17,267 nucleotides of DNA from Burkholderiaceae bacterium. GTDB lineage: Bacteria > Pseudomonadota > Gammaproteobacteria > Burkholderiales > Burkholderiaceae. Position numbers and translations under genes: made by a program. How positions within the stretch are numbered: position 1 is the stretch's first letter; each line of letters begins with the position of its first letter. This document shows positions 1-7,354 of this stretch, piece by piece. A model generated the notes under the pieces. That model did no database searches. It saw only the letters and a program-made list of their open reading frames with translations, and was not told the DNA's origin. The stretch is from contig JAKONS010000300.1 of assembly GCA_022701845.1 (NCBI GenBank), forward strand, positions 1-17,267. Direction: 5' to 3'.

Positions 1-1
1 G

Positions 2-211
2 GCCGACGGCGGCCGCACCTGGCCGTGGCGCCGCAACCTCGACGAGGGCGACGGCTACTGCATGAGCAACAACTCGGAAAAGAAGCTCAACCGCGAGTTC
101 TCCTATCCCAGCGTCACGCAGTCGGCCTACGGCATGCTGCATGTCTCCTACACCTATTTCCGGCAGGCCATCAAGTACGTGCGGCTGCAGCCGGACTGGA
201 TCAAGGCATGA
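2..211 (+). CDS. Sialidase-like (BNR-repeat) protein, C-terminal end only
   Basis: The frame is open from the window edge to a TGA at 209-211, giving 69 C-terminal residues. The piece contains GRTWPWRRNL (a BNR/Asp-box-like stretch), then NREFSYPS and DxxLHVSYTY-like text (here YGMLHVSYTYFRQAIKYV). This is the typical ending of the bacterial exo-alpha-sialidase/BNR_2 family, which forms a six-bladed propeller acting on glycosides. The start and catalytic residues lie outside the window, so substrate and location cannot be judged. The stop overlaps the ATG of the following dehydrogenase (ATGA), so the two are probably co-transcribed and may act in one sugar or sugar-acid pathway (inference). 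Confidence 0.75.
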   Translation, partial: ADGGRTWPWRRNLDEGDGYCMSNNSEKKLNREFSYPSVTQSAYGMLHVSYTYFRQAIKYVRLQPDWIKA

Positions 212-918
212 GTGCCGTCGGCACGGCATCCGGCCCGGGACGACGGGCGCTGGTCACCGGCGTCAGTTCGGGCATCGGCGAGGCGATCGCCCGCACGCTG
301 TTGTCGTCGGGCTGGACGGTCGACGGCATCAGCCGCTCGGGCGCCACCGGGTTGCCCGGCGACTTCCACGATCACCGCATCGACCTGTCCGATGCGGTGG
401 CCGCCGCCCCCCGGCTGGCCGAACTGCCGACGCCGCAAGCCATGGTGCATGCCGCCGGTTTCATGCATGCGGCGCCGCTGGGCGCGCTCGACCTCGGGAT
501 CGGGGCTCGGCTCTGGCAGCTGCATGTGGTGGCGTCGGAACTGCTGGCCGACAGCTTCTCGTCGCGCATGGCCGCGGGCGGGCGAATCGTCCTGATCGGC
601 AGCCGCACCTCGCGCGGTGCGGCGGGGCGCAGCCAGTACGTCGCCACCAAGGCCGCCATGGTGGGGCTGGCCCGCAGCTGGGCTGCCGAACTGGCACCGC
701 GTGGCATCACCGTCAACGTGGTGGCCCCGGGTGCGACGGAAACGCCGATGCTCACGCAGAGCGGCCGGGCGAGTTCACCGCCCCGGCTGCCGCCGATCGG
801 TCGCTATGTGCAGCCGCAGGAAGTCGCGGATCTGGTGCAGTACCTGCTGTCGCCCTCGGCTGCGGCGATCACCGGGCAGGAACTGGTGATCTGCGGGGGT
901 GCGTCGGTCGGGCCGTGA
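208..918 (+). CDS. Short-chain dehydrogenase/reductase (SDR family)
   Basis: This 236-residue NAD(P)-dependent oxidoreductase has the classical SDR marks: the nucleotide-binding TGVSSGIG at residues 17-24, HAAG at 81-84 in place of the usual NNAG, a serine at 132, and the catalytic YVATK (Tyr144, Lys148). The Ser-Tyr spacing is 12, one less than usual. NVVAPGATETPM around 178-189 is the typical post-catalytic strand, and the C-terminal ITGQELVICGG is typical too. I start at ATG 208 because it overlaps the previous stop (ATGA) and begins just before the Rossmann fold. A longer in-frame extension to 25 would add 61 residues lying over the upstream coding sequence with no family resemblance. The substrate is unknown; the sialidase-like neighbour suggests a carbohydrate-derived compound. 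Confidence 0.9.
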   Translation: MSAVGTASGPGRRALVTGVSSGIGEAIARTLLSSGWTVDGISRSGATGLPGDFHDHRIDLSDAVAAAPRLAELPTPQAMVHAAGFMHAAPLGALDLGIGARLWQLHVVASELLADSFSSRMAAGGRIVLIGSRTSRGAAGRSQYVATKAAMVGLARSWAAELAPRGITVNVVAPGATETPMLTQSGRASSPPRLPPIGRYVQPQEVADLVQYLLSPSAAAITGQELVICGGASVGP

Positions 919-958
919 GGCGCCGATAGCGGCTAGCGCTAGGGGGCAGCGACAAAAA

Positions 959-991
959 AAGGACCTCCCGGCCAATGGCTGGGAGGTCCTT
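959..991. terminator. Bidirectional intrinsic terminator
   Basis: A perfect 11-bp stem (AAGGACCTCCC 959-969 with GGGAGGTCCTT 981-991) closes an 11-nt loop that can itself pair GCC/GGC. A run of seven A precedes it on the plus strand, which gives a U-tract for minus-strand transcripts. The plus-strand side is followed by the T-rich TGTTGTTT. It can stop the dehydrogenase mRNA. It was probably also the terminator of the minus-strand tRNA-Thr gene whose 3' half follows. Confidence 0.75.
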
Positions 992-997
992 GTTGTT

Positions 998-1045
998 TGG
1001 TGCCGGAGAGATGAATCGAACACCCGACCTTCTCATTACGAATGA
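998..1045 (-). other. tRNA-Thr(CGU) 3'-half fragment; attachment site (attL) of integrated element
   Basis: On the minus strand this reads as the 3' half of a tRNA: anticodon loop ATTCGTAAT (CGU anticodon), the 3' anticodon-stem strand, variable loop, T-arm with TTCGATT loop, acceptor strand CTCCGGC, discriminator A and encoded CCA (complement of 998-1000). The T-stem contains two G-U pairs. The expected 5' half (D-arm and 5' acceptor strand) is absent: similarity stops at about 1045 and unrelated AT-rich sequence begins, with a tyrosine integrase starting 170 bp later. This is the classic geometry of an element inserted in a tRNA 3' end. The fragment is not a functional tRNA. Confidence 0.75.
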
Positions 1046-1164
1046 TCCGGTCAGAAAGACGACCCAGATTGTTCGAGATGGATTTTATAGAGTGATTTTC
1101 CTGAGAAACGAGCTGCTCATCATCCAATTTATTGCTTGAACTAGACCCGCATGCGTAAACTTTT

Positions 1165-1198
1165 AGTACATCAGCTAGTACATTCAACTTACATGTAC
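1165..1198. repeat. AGTACAT direct repeats with inverted ATGTAC, upstream of the integrase
   Basis: AGTACAT occurs at 1165-1171 and 1177-1183, 12 bp apart (about one helical turn). ACATGTAC at 1191-1198 contains the reverse complement of GTACAT. The cluster ends 14 bp before the integrase ATG, within the likely promoter/5' leader, and could bind the integrase (arm-type sites) or the element's AlpA-like regulator. The function is inferred from position only. Confidence 0.4.
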
Positions 1199-1212
1199 AA
1201 ATTGAGGTAGCG

Positions 1213-2550
1213 ATGCCAAAAGTCACTCTTACAGCAACACGGATCGCAGCACTTCACTGCGACGAAGCCAAGTCTCAAGCGTTTCTGTATGACGCTGACA
1301 CGAAAGGGCTGGGTGTGCGTGTGACACCCAACGGGCAACCTTCATTTTTTTGGGCTGGGCCTATCGTTGGGCTGAGGGGTCCGATTCGAATGACCATCGG
1401 AAAAGTTGGACAGCCGTGGAGCATCGCCGACGCGCGCGTTCGAGCACGGGCGATTCAGACCATCGTTGACAACGGCCGGGACCCTCGGGTCGTCGCTGAT
1501 GAAGTTGCAGCAAAAGACATCGCAACCCGTGCGGCTGCGCGAGAAGCATCAATCACTGTCGGAGAGGCCTGGAGCTCGTACATGGAGGACGGTAGGCCAG
1601 CTAAGAAGATTGCTTGGAAGCCCAAGTACAAAGAAAGTCTGATTGAGATGGCTAAGCCGGGCGGTTTGCCGTACAAGCGCGGTACTGGCACGACGCTCCC
1701 AGGACCCATCTTTGAGCTTCTTTCAATGAATTTGAAAGACATAGATGCAGACATTTTACGCGCCTGGGTGATTAAACAAAACAAACGTGGTAGTGCACAG
1801 GCAAACCGCGCGTTGCAGATGTTTTCAGGCTTTCTGCGTTGGTGTTACTCGCACAAGCTGTATGAAAAAGTGATCGACGCAAACTGGGCTAGGGACGACA
1901 AGGTAAAGGCAAACACAATTCCGGCCGGAAAGCCACGAAACGATCAACTCGAGTCCACGTTTCTTCGCGGATGGTTTGAAACAGTCTTCTTGCTGCCAAA
2001 CCGCCAAATGTCAGCCTACCTGATTGCCTTGCTGCTAACCGGCGCCCGCAAAGAAGAAATGGCTGCGGTTAAGTGGATCGACATAAACTTCAAATACTCG
2101 CGGATGAAGATTGCAGACAAAATGCATGAGGATCGAGTTATACCCGTTGGACCTTTTTTGCTTCAACTGCTGAAGTCGCTACCCAAGATCGACGGCAATG
2201 ATTACGTGTTTGCCTCTTCTCGATCGGCCTCGGGGCATCTAGTAGATTCCCGCAAGGCGCTTGCGGTAGCCGTCGAAAGCGCTGAAATCAATCACCTGAC
2301 GCCCCACGGCTTGCGGCGAAGCTTCAACCTTCTAGGCGAAGAGGCAGAAGTGCCGGAAGGAGCGATCAATCAGATCTCCGGCCACAAACCGAAAACGCAG
2401 GGCGAACGTTATAAGCCGCGTAACGTCGGCCAATTGCAGAAATTTATGCTGAAGATCGAACAGCATATCCTCTTGGAAGGCGGCGTGGATTTCGACTATC
2501 AAGCTTCTAAATGTGCATCCAACGTCACGCCAATCCGCAAGCCTGTTTAA
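1213..2550 (+). CDS. Tyrosine-type site-specific integrase
   Basis: The 445-residue protein has an N-terminal DUF4102-like arm-binding region (about 1-100, with the family's typical FLYDADTKGLGVRV). A SAM-like core-binding domain follows (about 113-240), then the catalytic domain (about 250-415). The catalytic set is visible: Arg279 in TGARKEE, Lys303 as candidate beta-hairpin lysine, His365 and Arg368 in HGLRR, His391 in SGHKP, and the nucleophile Tyr400 in GERYKP. The start at 1213 has a TGAGG ribosome-binding site 5 bp upstream. It lies next to the tRNA-Thr fragment and reads away from it, as expected for the enzyme that integrated and could excise the element. It appears intact. Its stop codon overlaps the stop of the convergent next gene. 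Confidence 0.92.
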   Translation: MPKVTLTATRIAALHCDEAKSQAFLYDADTKGLGVRVTPNGQPSFFWAGPIVGLRGPIRMTIGKVGQPWSIADARVRARAIQTIVDNGRDPRVVADEVAAKDIATRAAAREASITVGEAWSSYMEDGRPAKKIAWKPKYKESLIEMAKPGGLPYKRGTGTTLPGPIFELLSMNLKDIDADILRAWVIKQNKRGSAQANRALQMFSGFLRWCYSHKLYEKVIDANWARDDKVKANTIPAGKPRNDQLESTFLRGWFETVFLLPNRQMSAYLIALLLTGARKEEMAAVKWIDINFKYSRMKIADKMHEDRVIPVGPFLLQLLKSLPKIDGNDYVFASSRSASGHLVDSRKALAVAVESAEINHLTPHGLRRSFNLLGEEAEVPEGAINQISGHKPKTQGERYKPRNVGQLQKFMLKIEQHILLEGGVDFDYQASKCASNVTPIRKPV

Positions 2551-3293
2551 CGGCCAGCCAGAATGCTTTCTAAGTCCGTCAGGCGCCACAGAAGGCGTCT
2601 GCGAAGACGAAGGGGTGTCAACGGGCCGTTGCCGAGCGATGCCCATTTGTGAAGCGTTTGCTCTGCGAATCCCAATACCTTGGCGGCCTCTGCCGTGGAG
2701 ATTGCGGTCTGGAACGGATACAGTTCTTGCAGTGTTAGAACGCTGACTTGATTGTTGACGCTGAGTTTCCGCGCACATTTTTTTTGCGCAGAAATTTCTT
2801 GGCTTCGCGACCGCATTTTTGGAAAAGCTAGCGGCCCCACCAGTTCATTGTTAGCTGACTGGCTAATTAGGCTTTTGATTGACTTCGCCTTTTTGATTTG
2901 GCCTTGACGATCAGCAAGCTCATCGTTATTTATCGATGTTAAGCTTTGCTCACGATTCGACCGCTGAGCTCCTTGACCTTTATTCCGTGCGACAAACGGG
3001 TCTGATGGAGTTTTGCTCCATGTCGTTCGAGCGGGGCCAGTCGAGGAACCGCGAACTTTTGCATCGACTCCCGAAGCATCAACAGCATTTTTTATTGGGC
3101 AGCATTTGGAGGCCTCTTCATCGTAGTCTTCATCGACAGTGTTTTTTGCAACGCTATTGCTTGCGGCATGTGTCGCAAGCACCCCAAAACTCGGATTTCT
3201 GTAGTTAAATAAAGAATGATGGCAATCATGTACCGCAGGGTGGAGCATCGAAAACGGGCTGGTGCCGATGTAGCCGGTTATGGTAGAGGTCAT
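2547..3293 (-). CDS. Hypothetical protein with C-terminal AlpA/excisionase-like helix-turn-helix
   Basis: The frame encodes 248 residues. The last 50 (about 198-248: ISTAEAAKVLGFAEQTLHKW, then an arginine-rich wing and WRLTDLESIL) match the MerR-like HTH_17 fold of AlpA regulators and excisionases. Residues 1-195 are polar and low-complexity with no fold I recognise. The start is uncertain: ATG 3293 lacks a visible ribosome-binding site, and an internal ATG at 2816 would give an 89-residue protein, closer to usual AlpA/Xis size. It is tail to tail with the integrase, the stops sharing a self-complementary TTAA. Its likely role is recombination directionality or control of the island (inference). 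Confidence 0.6.
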   Translation of the reverse strand: MTSTITGYIGTSPFSMLHPAVHDCHHSLFNYRNPSFGVLATHAASNSVAKNTVDEDYDEEASKCCPIKNAVDASGVDAKVRGSSTGPARTTWSKTPSDPFVARNKGQGAQRSNREQSLTSINNDELADRQGQIKKAKSIKSLISQSANNELVGPLAFPKMRSRSQEISAQKKCARKLSVNNQVSVLTLQELYPFQTAISTAEAAKVLGFAEQTLHKWASLGNGPLTPLRLRRRLLWRLTDLESILAGR

Positions 3294-3485
3294 ATATTAA
3301 ATGCGTGGTAGTTGTATTTGTTAAATTTTTGATTTGTGAAGGCTTCTCTAAATTTCTCTTCGCACATTTGTTTTCCCAGTACCATCTCAGCATGTCTCGC
3401 AATCACTACCATACATATATCTGAATGGCCGTCAGGTCATGCTAAGCAGCAAGTTAGGGTAGAGTTGCAATTGTGAGTTCAGTGT

Positions 3486-3571
3486 ATTTCTTTGTGCGGG
3501 CAAGCAGGTATTTCTGTGCTGGATGTTAGACGCATTAATATTCCAACAAAATTTTGTTTTCACAAAGAAAT
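3486..3571. repeat. 11-bp inverted repeat flanking a 14-bp palindrome
   Basis: ATTTCTTTGTG (3486-3496) is repeated as its exact reverse complement CACAAAGAAAT (3561-3571). Just inside the right arm lies the perfect palindrome AACAAAATTTTGTT (3545-3558). A near copy of the left arm, TATTTCTGTGC, follows at about 3509-3519. The AT-rich setting within the element's largest gap suggests a protein-binding or replication/recombination site. No function is proven by sequence. Confidence 0.4.
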
Positions 3572-3654
3572 GGCTGAAATGTGGTGTTTCTATGTTGGAA
3601 ATAGGCCAATTTCATTGTTGGCTTTTCTTAGGTGATTCCTAGAAGCTATGCTAT

Positions 3655-3981
3655 TTGCGCTGCATATCCGCTCTGCGCCAGCCAGCTTTACCGAGAGTTC
3701 TGCGATCGTTAGAGGTTGAGCCTGGCGCGCTGAACCGCCAAGGCTCGGCCGCCGACTTGGCGCGAGAAGCAGGCGTTCCCCGGCTCACAAACACAGTGCG
3801 CCTTTACGTCACGGTTAACGCCAAGCACTGGCAGCGCGAATTCCCTGTGGGCGTTCTATCCAACAAACGCGACAGCAGAGAGTGGTGCAAAGCCCGTTGG
3901 CATGCCTTCGTAAAGAAGTACCATTACGGTCAGAAAGATGGCGACTGCGCAGGCGGCATACAGAATGGCAGAAGCCGGTAG
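3655..3981 (+). CDS. Weak hypothetical open frame
   Basis: The frame has 108 codons from a TTG with no clear ribosome-binding site. The product is basic and matches no family I recognise. Residues about 50-90 (KHWQREFPVGVLSNKRDSRE and following aromatic/basic text) look somewhat protein-like, but the frame may equally be chance or a gene remnant. It is listed because it is the longest candidate in the gap. Confidence 0.2.
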   Translation: MRCISALRQPALPRVLRSLEVEPGALNRQGSAADLAREAGVPRLTNTVRLYVTVNAKHWQREFPVGVLSNKRDSREWCKARWHAFVKKYHYGQKDGDCAGGIQNGRSR

Positions 3982-4123
3982 CTCCTGCGGTTTCTATGGA
4001 GCAAACAAGGCATCCTAAATTTAACAGCACGCAAGGTGCCCGCATGGTGAGGAGCGGCGCGTCGGGGACACTGCTCGCCAGTTCATGGGCCTATGTGTAC
4101 GCAGCGATGTCCGCCGCGCTGGG

Positions 4124-5446
4124 TTATTTACGATGTCTTGATGCTGCTTCCATGGCCAAATCTACCGGCCGCCGTGGATGCGGCATGTTGTAGGCGCTAA
4201 AGAGTTCGGCTAGATAAAGATAAGCACGCTCATTTTTATTTTTTATGGCTATCCAAGCTGTCGCAACATCCGGGAGTTTTGGGTTGGTAGCACGAAATCG
4301 GATACGCATAATCCCTACGATCATGCCTTGTTGCGCTGGCGGCAGAAAAGCTGCATACACCCCATCAAAACTTCCATTTTCGTTGGTCACAGGTCGATAG
4401 AGCTTGTTTGCTAGTTTCGCTGTTATTCCCGCAAGTCCTTCTTCATGAATAGGTTTGTAGCCATGCAGAGATTTCGTGTCAAGGGCATACAGGGGTGAGG
4501 CATTTGTATCGACTGTAGAATCTGCGTTTTCACCGAGATCCCTTGCCCGATCGAGTACCAGCACCGTCTCATAAATGAATCCAGCGGAATTCAGCGCAGA
4601 AACAGCGTTGATGACTTCTTTGTACATTCGGTCGGATGACTCATCCTCCGGTAACGATTTTCCTACGGCTTTTATCATGTGAGGCGAAACAAAAAGCTCG
4701 TCTATGGCTTCGCGAATAAGAGTTCCGCCATCTTTCAGAACGACGGGCTCCCTTATTTTTCGGAAGCGGCGGCAAAGGGCTTCGTGTGGTGCTACACCGT
4801 GCCAGTCTAGAATATTGTCGCACTGGTAAAGGTATAGAAGAGCACGCGCAGCAATGTCCCCGAGCGACTTAATGATTGTTAGTGGCTTGTCGAACGTCAG
4901 TGATGGGTCAATATTTTTGGCTCTCAAAACCAAGGCAGATGAAATCCATACCAATTCATCATCAGAATTGCGTTCGAGAATGTGACGAACCTTACGTCGA
5001 TCAGTCGGTCCATCCGGCAGCGGTTTTCCGCCTTTTTCAATCCACTCTTCTCTGGATGTCATCAACCTCGTTAATTGTGGCATTCCAAGGACAGTTTCGC
5101 CTTTTAAACTGCGCAATGCTCGATCAATGGGATGTCCGGCAGCTTTGCTCGCGCTCAAATATTTACCGACTGCATTAAGCCCGGCATTGGAATAAATGCC
5201 GGTTTTATCTGTGAATTGGGCAATTATCAGATAGGTGCAGATCTGATAAGCATTAGCCTTTGCATCAAGAAGAACTGAGATTGCACGACGCGTAACACTA
5301 AACGCGGGGGAGAACTTGCGCTTAGTATTTCCAAGTTGGTCAGGCGAGTCGAGCCCCGCAGATTGATTTTCTGCTCTGGATCGGCAAGTGATTTCAAATC
5401 GTGTACCGAGTGCACTTGCATGAGGTGGTGCAGAAGAATGTGACAC
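4124..5446 (-). CDS. Uncharacterised 440-residue protein with predicted winged-helix segment
   Basis: I do not recognise a named family. Residues about 50-115 (VTRRAISVLLDAKANAYQIC, then TGIYSNAGLNAVGKYL and KAAGHPIDRALRSLKG) read like a helix-turn-helix of the kind found in plasmid or island replication and regulatory proteins: a first helix pair, a recognition helix over SNAGLNAVGKYL, then the A(I/L)xxL helix. The remaining 325 residues are mixed alpha/beta without membrane segments. The start is a GTG with GGAG about 10 bp upstream; a later start is possible because residues 1-40 are low complexity. It is AT-richer than the flanking chromosome, like the integrase. It may be the island's replication initiator or regulator (inference). 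Confidence 0.7.
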   Translation of the reverse strand: MSHSSAPPHASALGTRFEITCRSRAENQSAGLDSPDQLGNTKRKFSPAFSVTRRAISVLLDAKANAYQICTYLIIAQFTDKTGIYSNAGLNAVGKYLSASKAAGHPIDRALRSLKGETVLGMPQLTRLMTSREEWIEKGGKPLPDGPTDRRKVRHILERNSDDELVWISSALVLRAKNIDPSLTFDKPLTIIKSLGDIAARALLYLYQCDNILDWHGVAPHEALCRRFRKIREPVVLKDGGTLIREAIDELFVSPHMIKAVGKSLPEDESSDRMYKEVINAVSALNSAGFIYETVLVLDRARDLGENADSTVDTNASPLYALDTKSLHGYKPIHEEGLAGITAKLANKLYRPVTNENGSFDGVYAAFLPPAQQGMIVGIMRIRFRATNPKLPDVATAWIAIKNKNERAYLYLAELFSAYNMPHPRRPVDLAMEAASRHRK

Positions 5447-6315
5447 GACGTAGATGCTCCAACGAGTGGATGGCTAGCGAAATGCCAGCCATCGCCCAAG
5501 GCGAGACCGTTAAGAAACGGTACTCAATAGATGGGCCTACTTTCGGGTCGCGCTGCTCACACGACTCAGCATTGCTGACAGCCCATCCGCATCAGGAGTG
5601 GCGCGCCGGAATTGGGCATACCGGGGCTACGTGATCCACTGAGCGATAGCATGAAACCAATTGGTTTCTGCGAGCATTTTAGATGGACGTTTTTTCTGAA
5701 CCGGGTGCGCAGTCGCTTTTTTGCAACACTCGATGAAAATACGCTTCAATGTGTTCAATTCGTTCAAGCTCTCCAAGATTCTTTGGAATTTATAGCCGTG
5801 CATGAGTGCAGAGGAACTCCCATGATGCAATCCAAGATGGCTAGGTGACGAGGGGAGAGGGAAAGGGCTGCATATCTCATCATGGAAGACCCAGACAATG
5901 AGTCTGCTCGACCGACCCGACGTATGGGCGCGAAACGGCGCTCTGATTTCACCTTTGGCCTGAATGGTCCATTTGGTTCTGGAAACACGTCTGCTGCCGG
6001 CTGATGTATTGCCTAAGCCTTTGAAGGCCGGATGTCGATGCATATCAGCGTGGCGACGGCAATGAAAAGCGATGCGTCGAAGCTTCGCGTTCTTGCGTAA
6101 AGCCAATTGGCAATGAGCTGCCCGACGGACTGGCCCACCCGGCAGGACGAAGTCATGACGGCCAACATGTTGAAGTGCACCTTGGCTGTGCGCCGAGCCA
6201 AGCTCCCGCGAGCTAAAAAGTAACGGCTGGCCCGGGGGCCTGACTCAAGGCGCCTATTCCGTAGTTAAGGGCCTCAGCAGCTTTCGCTTTCGGCCCTTCG
6301 CTGCCTCTGGGTTGA
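5447..6315. other. Region without a convincing gene; decayed sequence
   Basis: Several open frames of 60-160 codons overlap on both strands here and none resembles a known protein along its length. The only suggestive piece is on the minus strand at about 6013-6120 (IANWLYARTRSFDASLFIAV), which faintly recalls the C-terminal membrane helix of SsuC/TauC-type ABC permeases. It is too short to call. Composition shifts from AT-rich island-like to GC-rich near 6.1-6.2 kb, so the junction of the acquired block probably lies here. No tRNA or direct repeat of the left attachment core was found. Confidence 0.45.
6267..6298 (-). terminator. Possible weak terminator downstream of arsH
   Basis: AAGGGCC (6267-6273) pairs with GGCCCTT (6292-6298) across an 18-nt loop, about 18 bp beyond the arsH stop on the minus strand. 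There is no U-tract, so it would be factor-dependent or only an mRNA-end hairpin. Confidence 0.3.
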
Positions 6316-7035
6316 CTAAATTTTCTGAAGGCTCACGCGCTTCGACAGGGCCTGCGCGCTTTCTTTGCGCTCGCTGTAACGGTCGACAAGGGACTCGGCA
6401 CTGTCCCGCGTCAGCAGCGTGAACTTGACCAGTTCCTCCATCACATCAACCACCCGGTCGAAATATGCTGATGGCTTCATCCGTCCGTCTTCTTCGAATT
6501 CCTGGAAGGCCTTGGCCACGGAGGATTGGTTGGGGATCGTCAGCATGCGCATCCACCGTCCGAGCAGGCGCAGTGTGTTGACGCTGTTGAATGACTGCGA
6601 GCCACCCGACACCTGCATGACGGCAAGCGTCTTGCCCTGCGTCGGGCGAACGGAGCCGACGTTCAGGGGAATCCAGTCGATTTGAGCTTTCATGATGCCG
6701 GTGATGGCGCCGTGCCGTTCCGGCGATGTCCAGACCATGCCTTCAGCCCACATCGTCAATTCACGAAGCTCCTGGACCTTCGGGTGGCTGTCCGGTTCGG
6801 CGTCGGGCATGGGCATGCCGCGCAGGTCGTAAATGCGTGTCTCGGCTCCCATCGCCTGGTGCAGTCGAGCAGTTCCTTCTGTCAGCAGGCGGCTGTAGGA
6901 GCGCTCGCGCAGGGAGCCGTACAGGAGCAGGATGCGCGGTAAATGCGTAGCCCGGGCAGTCGGCAAAAGATCCGACAGCTCAGGGCGACGGAAGCTCTCC
7001 GGGCCGAGTTGCGGCAAATCAAGGCTTGGAGACAC
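6316..7035 (-). CDS. arsH: ArsH, NADPH-dependent FMN reductase / organoarsenical oxidase
   Basis: ArsH is a cytosolic flavoprotein that oxidises trivalent methylated or aromatic arsenicals to less toxic pentavalent forms. Signatures (numbered from the GTG) are [13 protein letters not shown] at about 37-49 (FMN phosphate loop), [10 protein letters not shown] at about 104-113 and [10 protein letters not shown] just after, then [10 protein letters not shown]; all are hallmarks of the ArsH branch of the flavodoxin-like NADPH:FMN reductases. At 239 residues it is full length for the family. I chose GTG 7035 because AAGGG lies 5 bp upstream; an ATG at 7068 adds 11 residues that overlap yeeE-derived sequence. 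It is an orphan: no arsR, arsB, acr3 or arsC is in the window. Confidence 0.88.
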   Translation of the reverse strand: MSPSLDLPQLGPESFRRPELSDLLPTARATHLPRILLLYGSLRERSYSRLLTEGTARLHQAMGAETRIYDLRGMPMPDAEPDSHPKVQELRELTMWAEGMVWTSPERHGAITGIMKAQIDWIPLNVGSVRPTQGKTLAVMQVSGGSQSFNSVNTLRLLGRWMRMLTIPNQSSVAKAFQEFEEDGRMKPSAYFDRVVDVMEELVKFTLLTRDSAESLVDRYSERKESAQALSKRVSLQKI

Positions 7036-7043
7036 GTTCGCCC

Positions 7044-7354
7044 TTCGCGTCGATGCCCGCCGCGACATCGCGTGGCGTGTCGCCTTCGTCGCGGGGCTGA
7101 TCGCCGCGCCCGCCGTCTGCAGGCTGTTCTCGGCACTGCCGCCGTTGCGGATCGATGCGGGCTGGGGCGCTGTGTTGATAGCCGGTTTCCTGGTCGGCCT
7201 GGGTACACGCTACGGCGCCGGCTGTACCAGCGGCCATGGGGTGTGCGGGCTGTCGCGTCTGTCGTTCCGGTCGCTCGTGGCCACGGTCACGTTCATGGCA
7301 ACTGGTTTCCTGACCGTCTTTCTGATCCGCCACCTGTGGCAGGCTGAGGCTTCG
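7044..7354 (+). pseudogene. YeeE/YedE-family transporter, first half, 5'-truncated
   Basis: The frame carries the sulfur-transport (YeeE/YedE, PF04143) hallmark: [20 protein letters not shown] with its conserved Cys-Thr-Ser-Gly-His, followed by [21 protein letters not shown]. Family members usually start about 45 residues earlier with a further membrane helix and GxxxG. Here the similarity begins only at about [10 protein letters not shown], and everything upstream is arsH on the opposite strand, so the 5' end has been lost at a rearrangement junction near 7036-7056. No stop separates it from the second half: the frame reads straight through into ATG 7355. In intact form the pair forms a membrane channel for thiosulfate or related sulfur compounds. 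Confidence 0.7.

Larger units (their letters stand above)
3294..4123. other. Long intergenic region of the island, AT-rich then GC-richer
   Basis: This 830-bp gap between two minus-strand genes holds no convincing gene. The first 360 bp are strongly AT-rich with inverted repeats (annotated separately) and may hold the promoter of the AlpA-like gene, an origin or a recombination site. The rest (about 3660-4120) is richer in GC and contains only a weak plus-strand frame (3655-3981). I saw no tRNA, transposase or CRISPR-like repeats. Confidence 0.4.
998..5446. mobile_element. Integrated genomic island, left part (right boundary not identified)
   Basis: The interval starts with the tRNA-Thr fragment and carries a tyrosine integrase, an AlpA/excisionase-like gene and a 440-codon predicted DNA-binding protein. 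It is visibly richer in A+T than the flanks. The end given is the last gene that clearly belongs by composition; AT-rich decayed sequence runs on to about 6.2 kb. No second copy of the tRNA core was seen, so the island may extend beyond the window and include the arsH and sulfite genes, or its right end may have been deleted. Confidence 0.55.

Noticed and set aside
25..207. N-terminal extension of the dehydrogenase frame
   Set aside because: The added 61 residues lie over the sialidase-like coding frame and have no SDR character; ATG 208 overlaps the previous stop in the usual ATGA way.
3294..3654. CRISPR array or tandem repeats in the AT-rich gap
   Set aside because: Only inverted repeats and one near-copy are present; there are no regularly spaced direct repeats.
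5188..5193. Other GGAATA hits (also at 2979, 6256, 8083 and others)
   Set aside because: None has CGTC 16 bp downstream, and most lie inside genes, so they are not counted as members of the ECF regulon.
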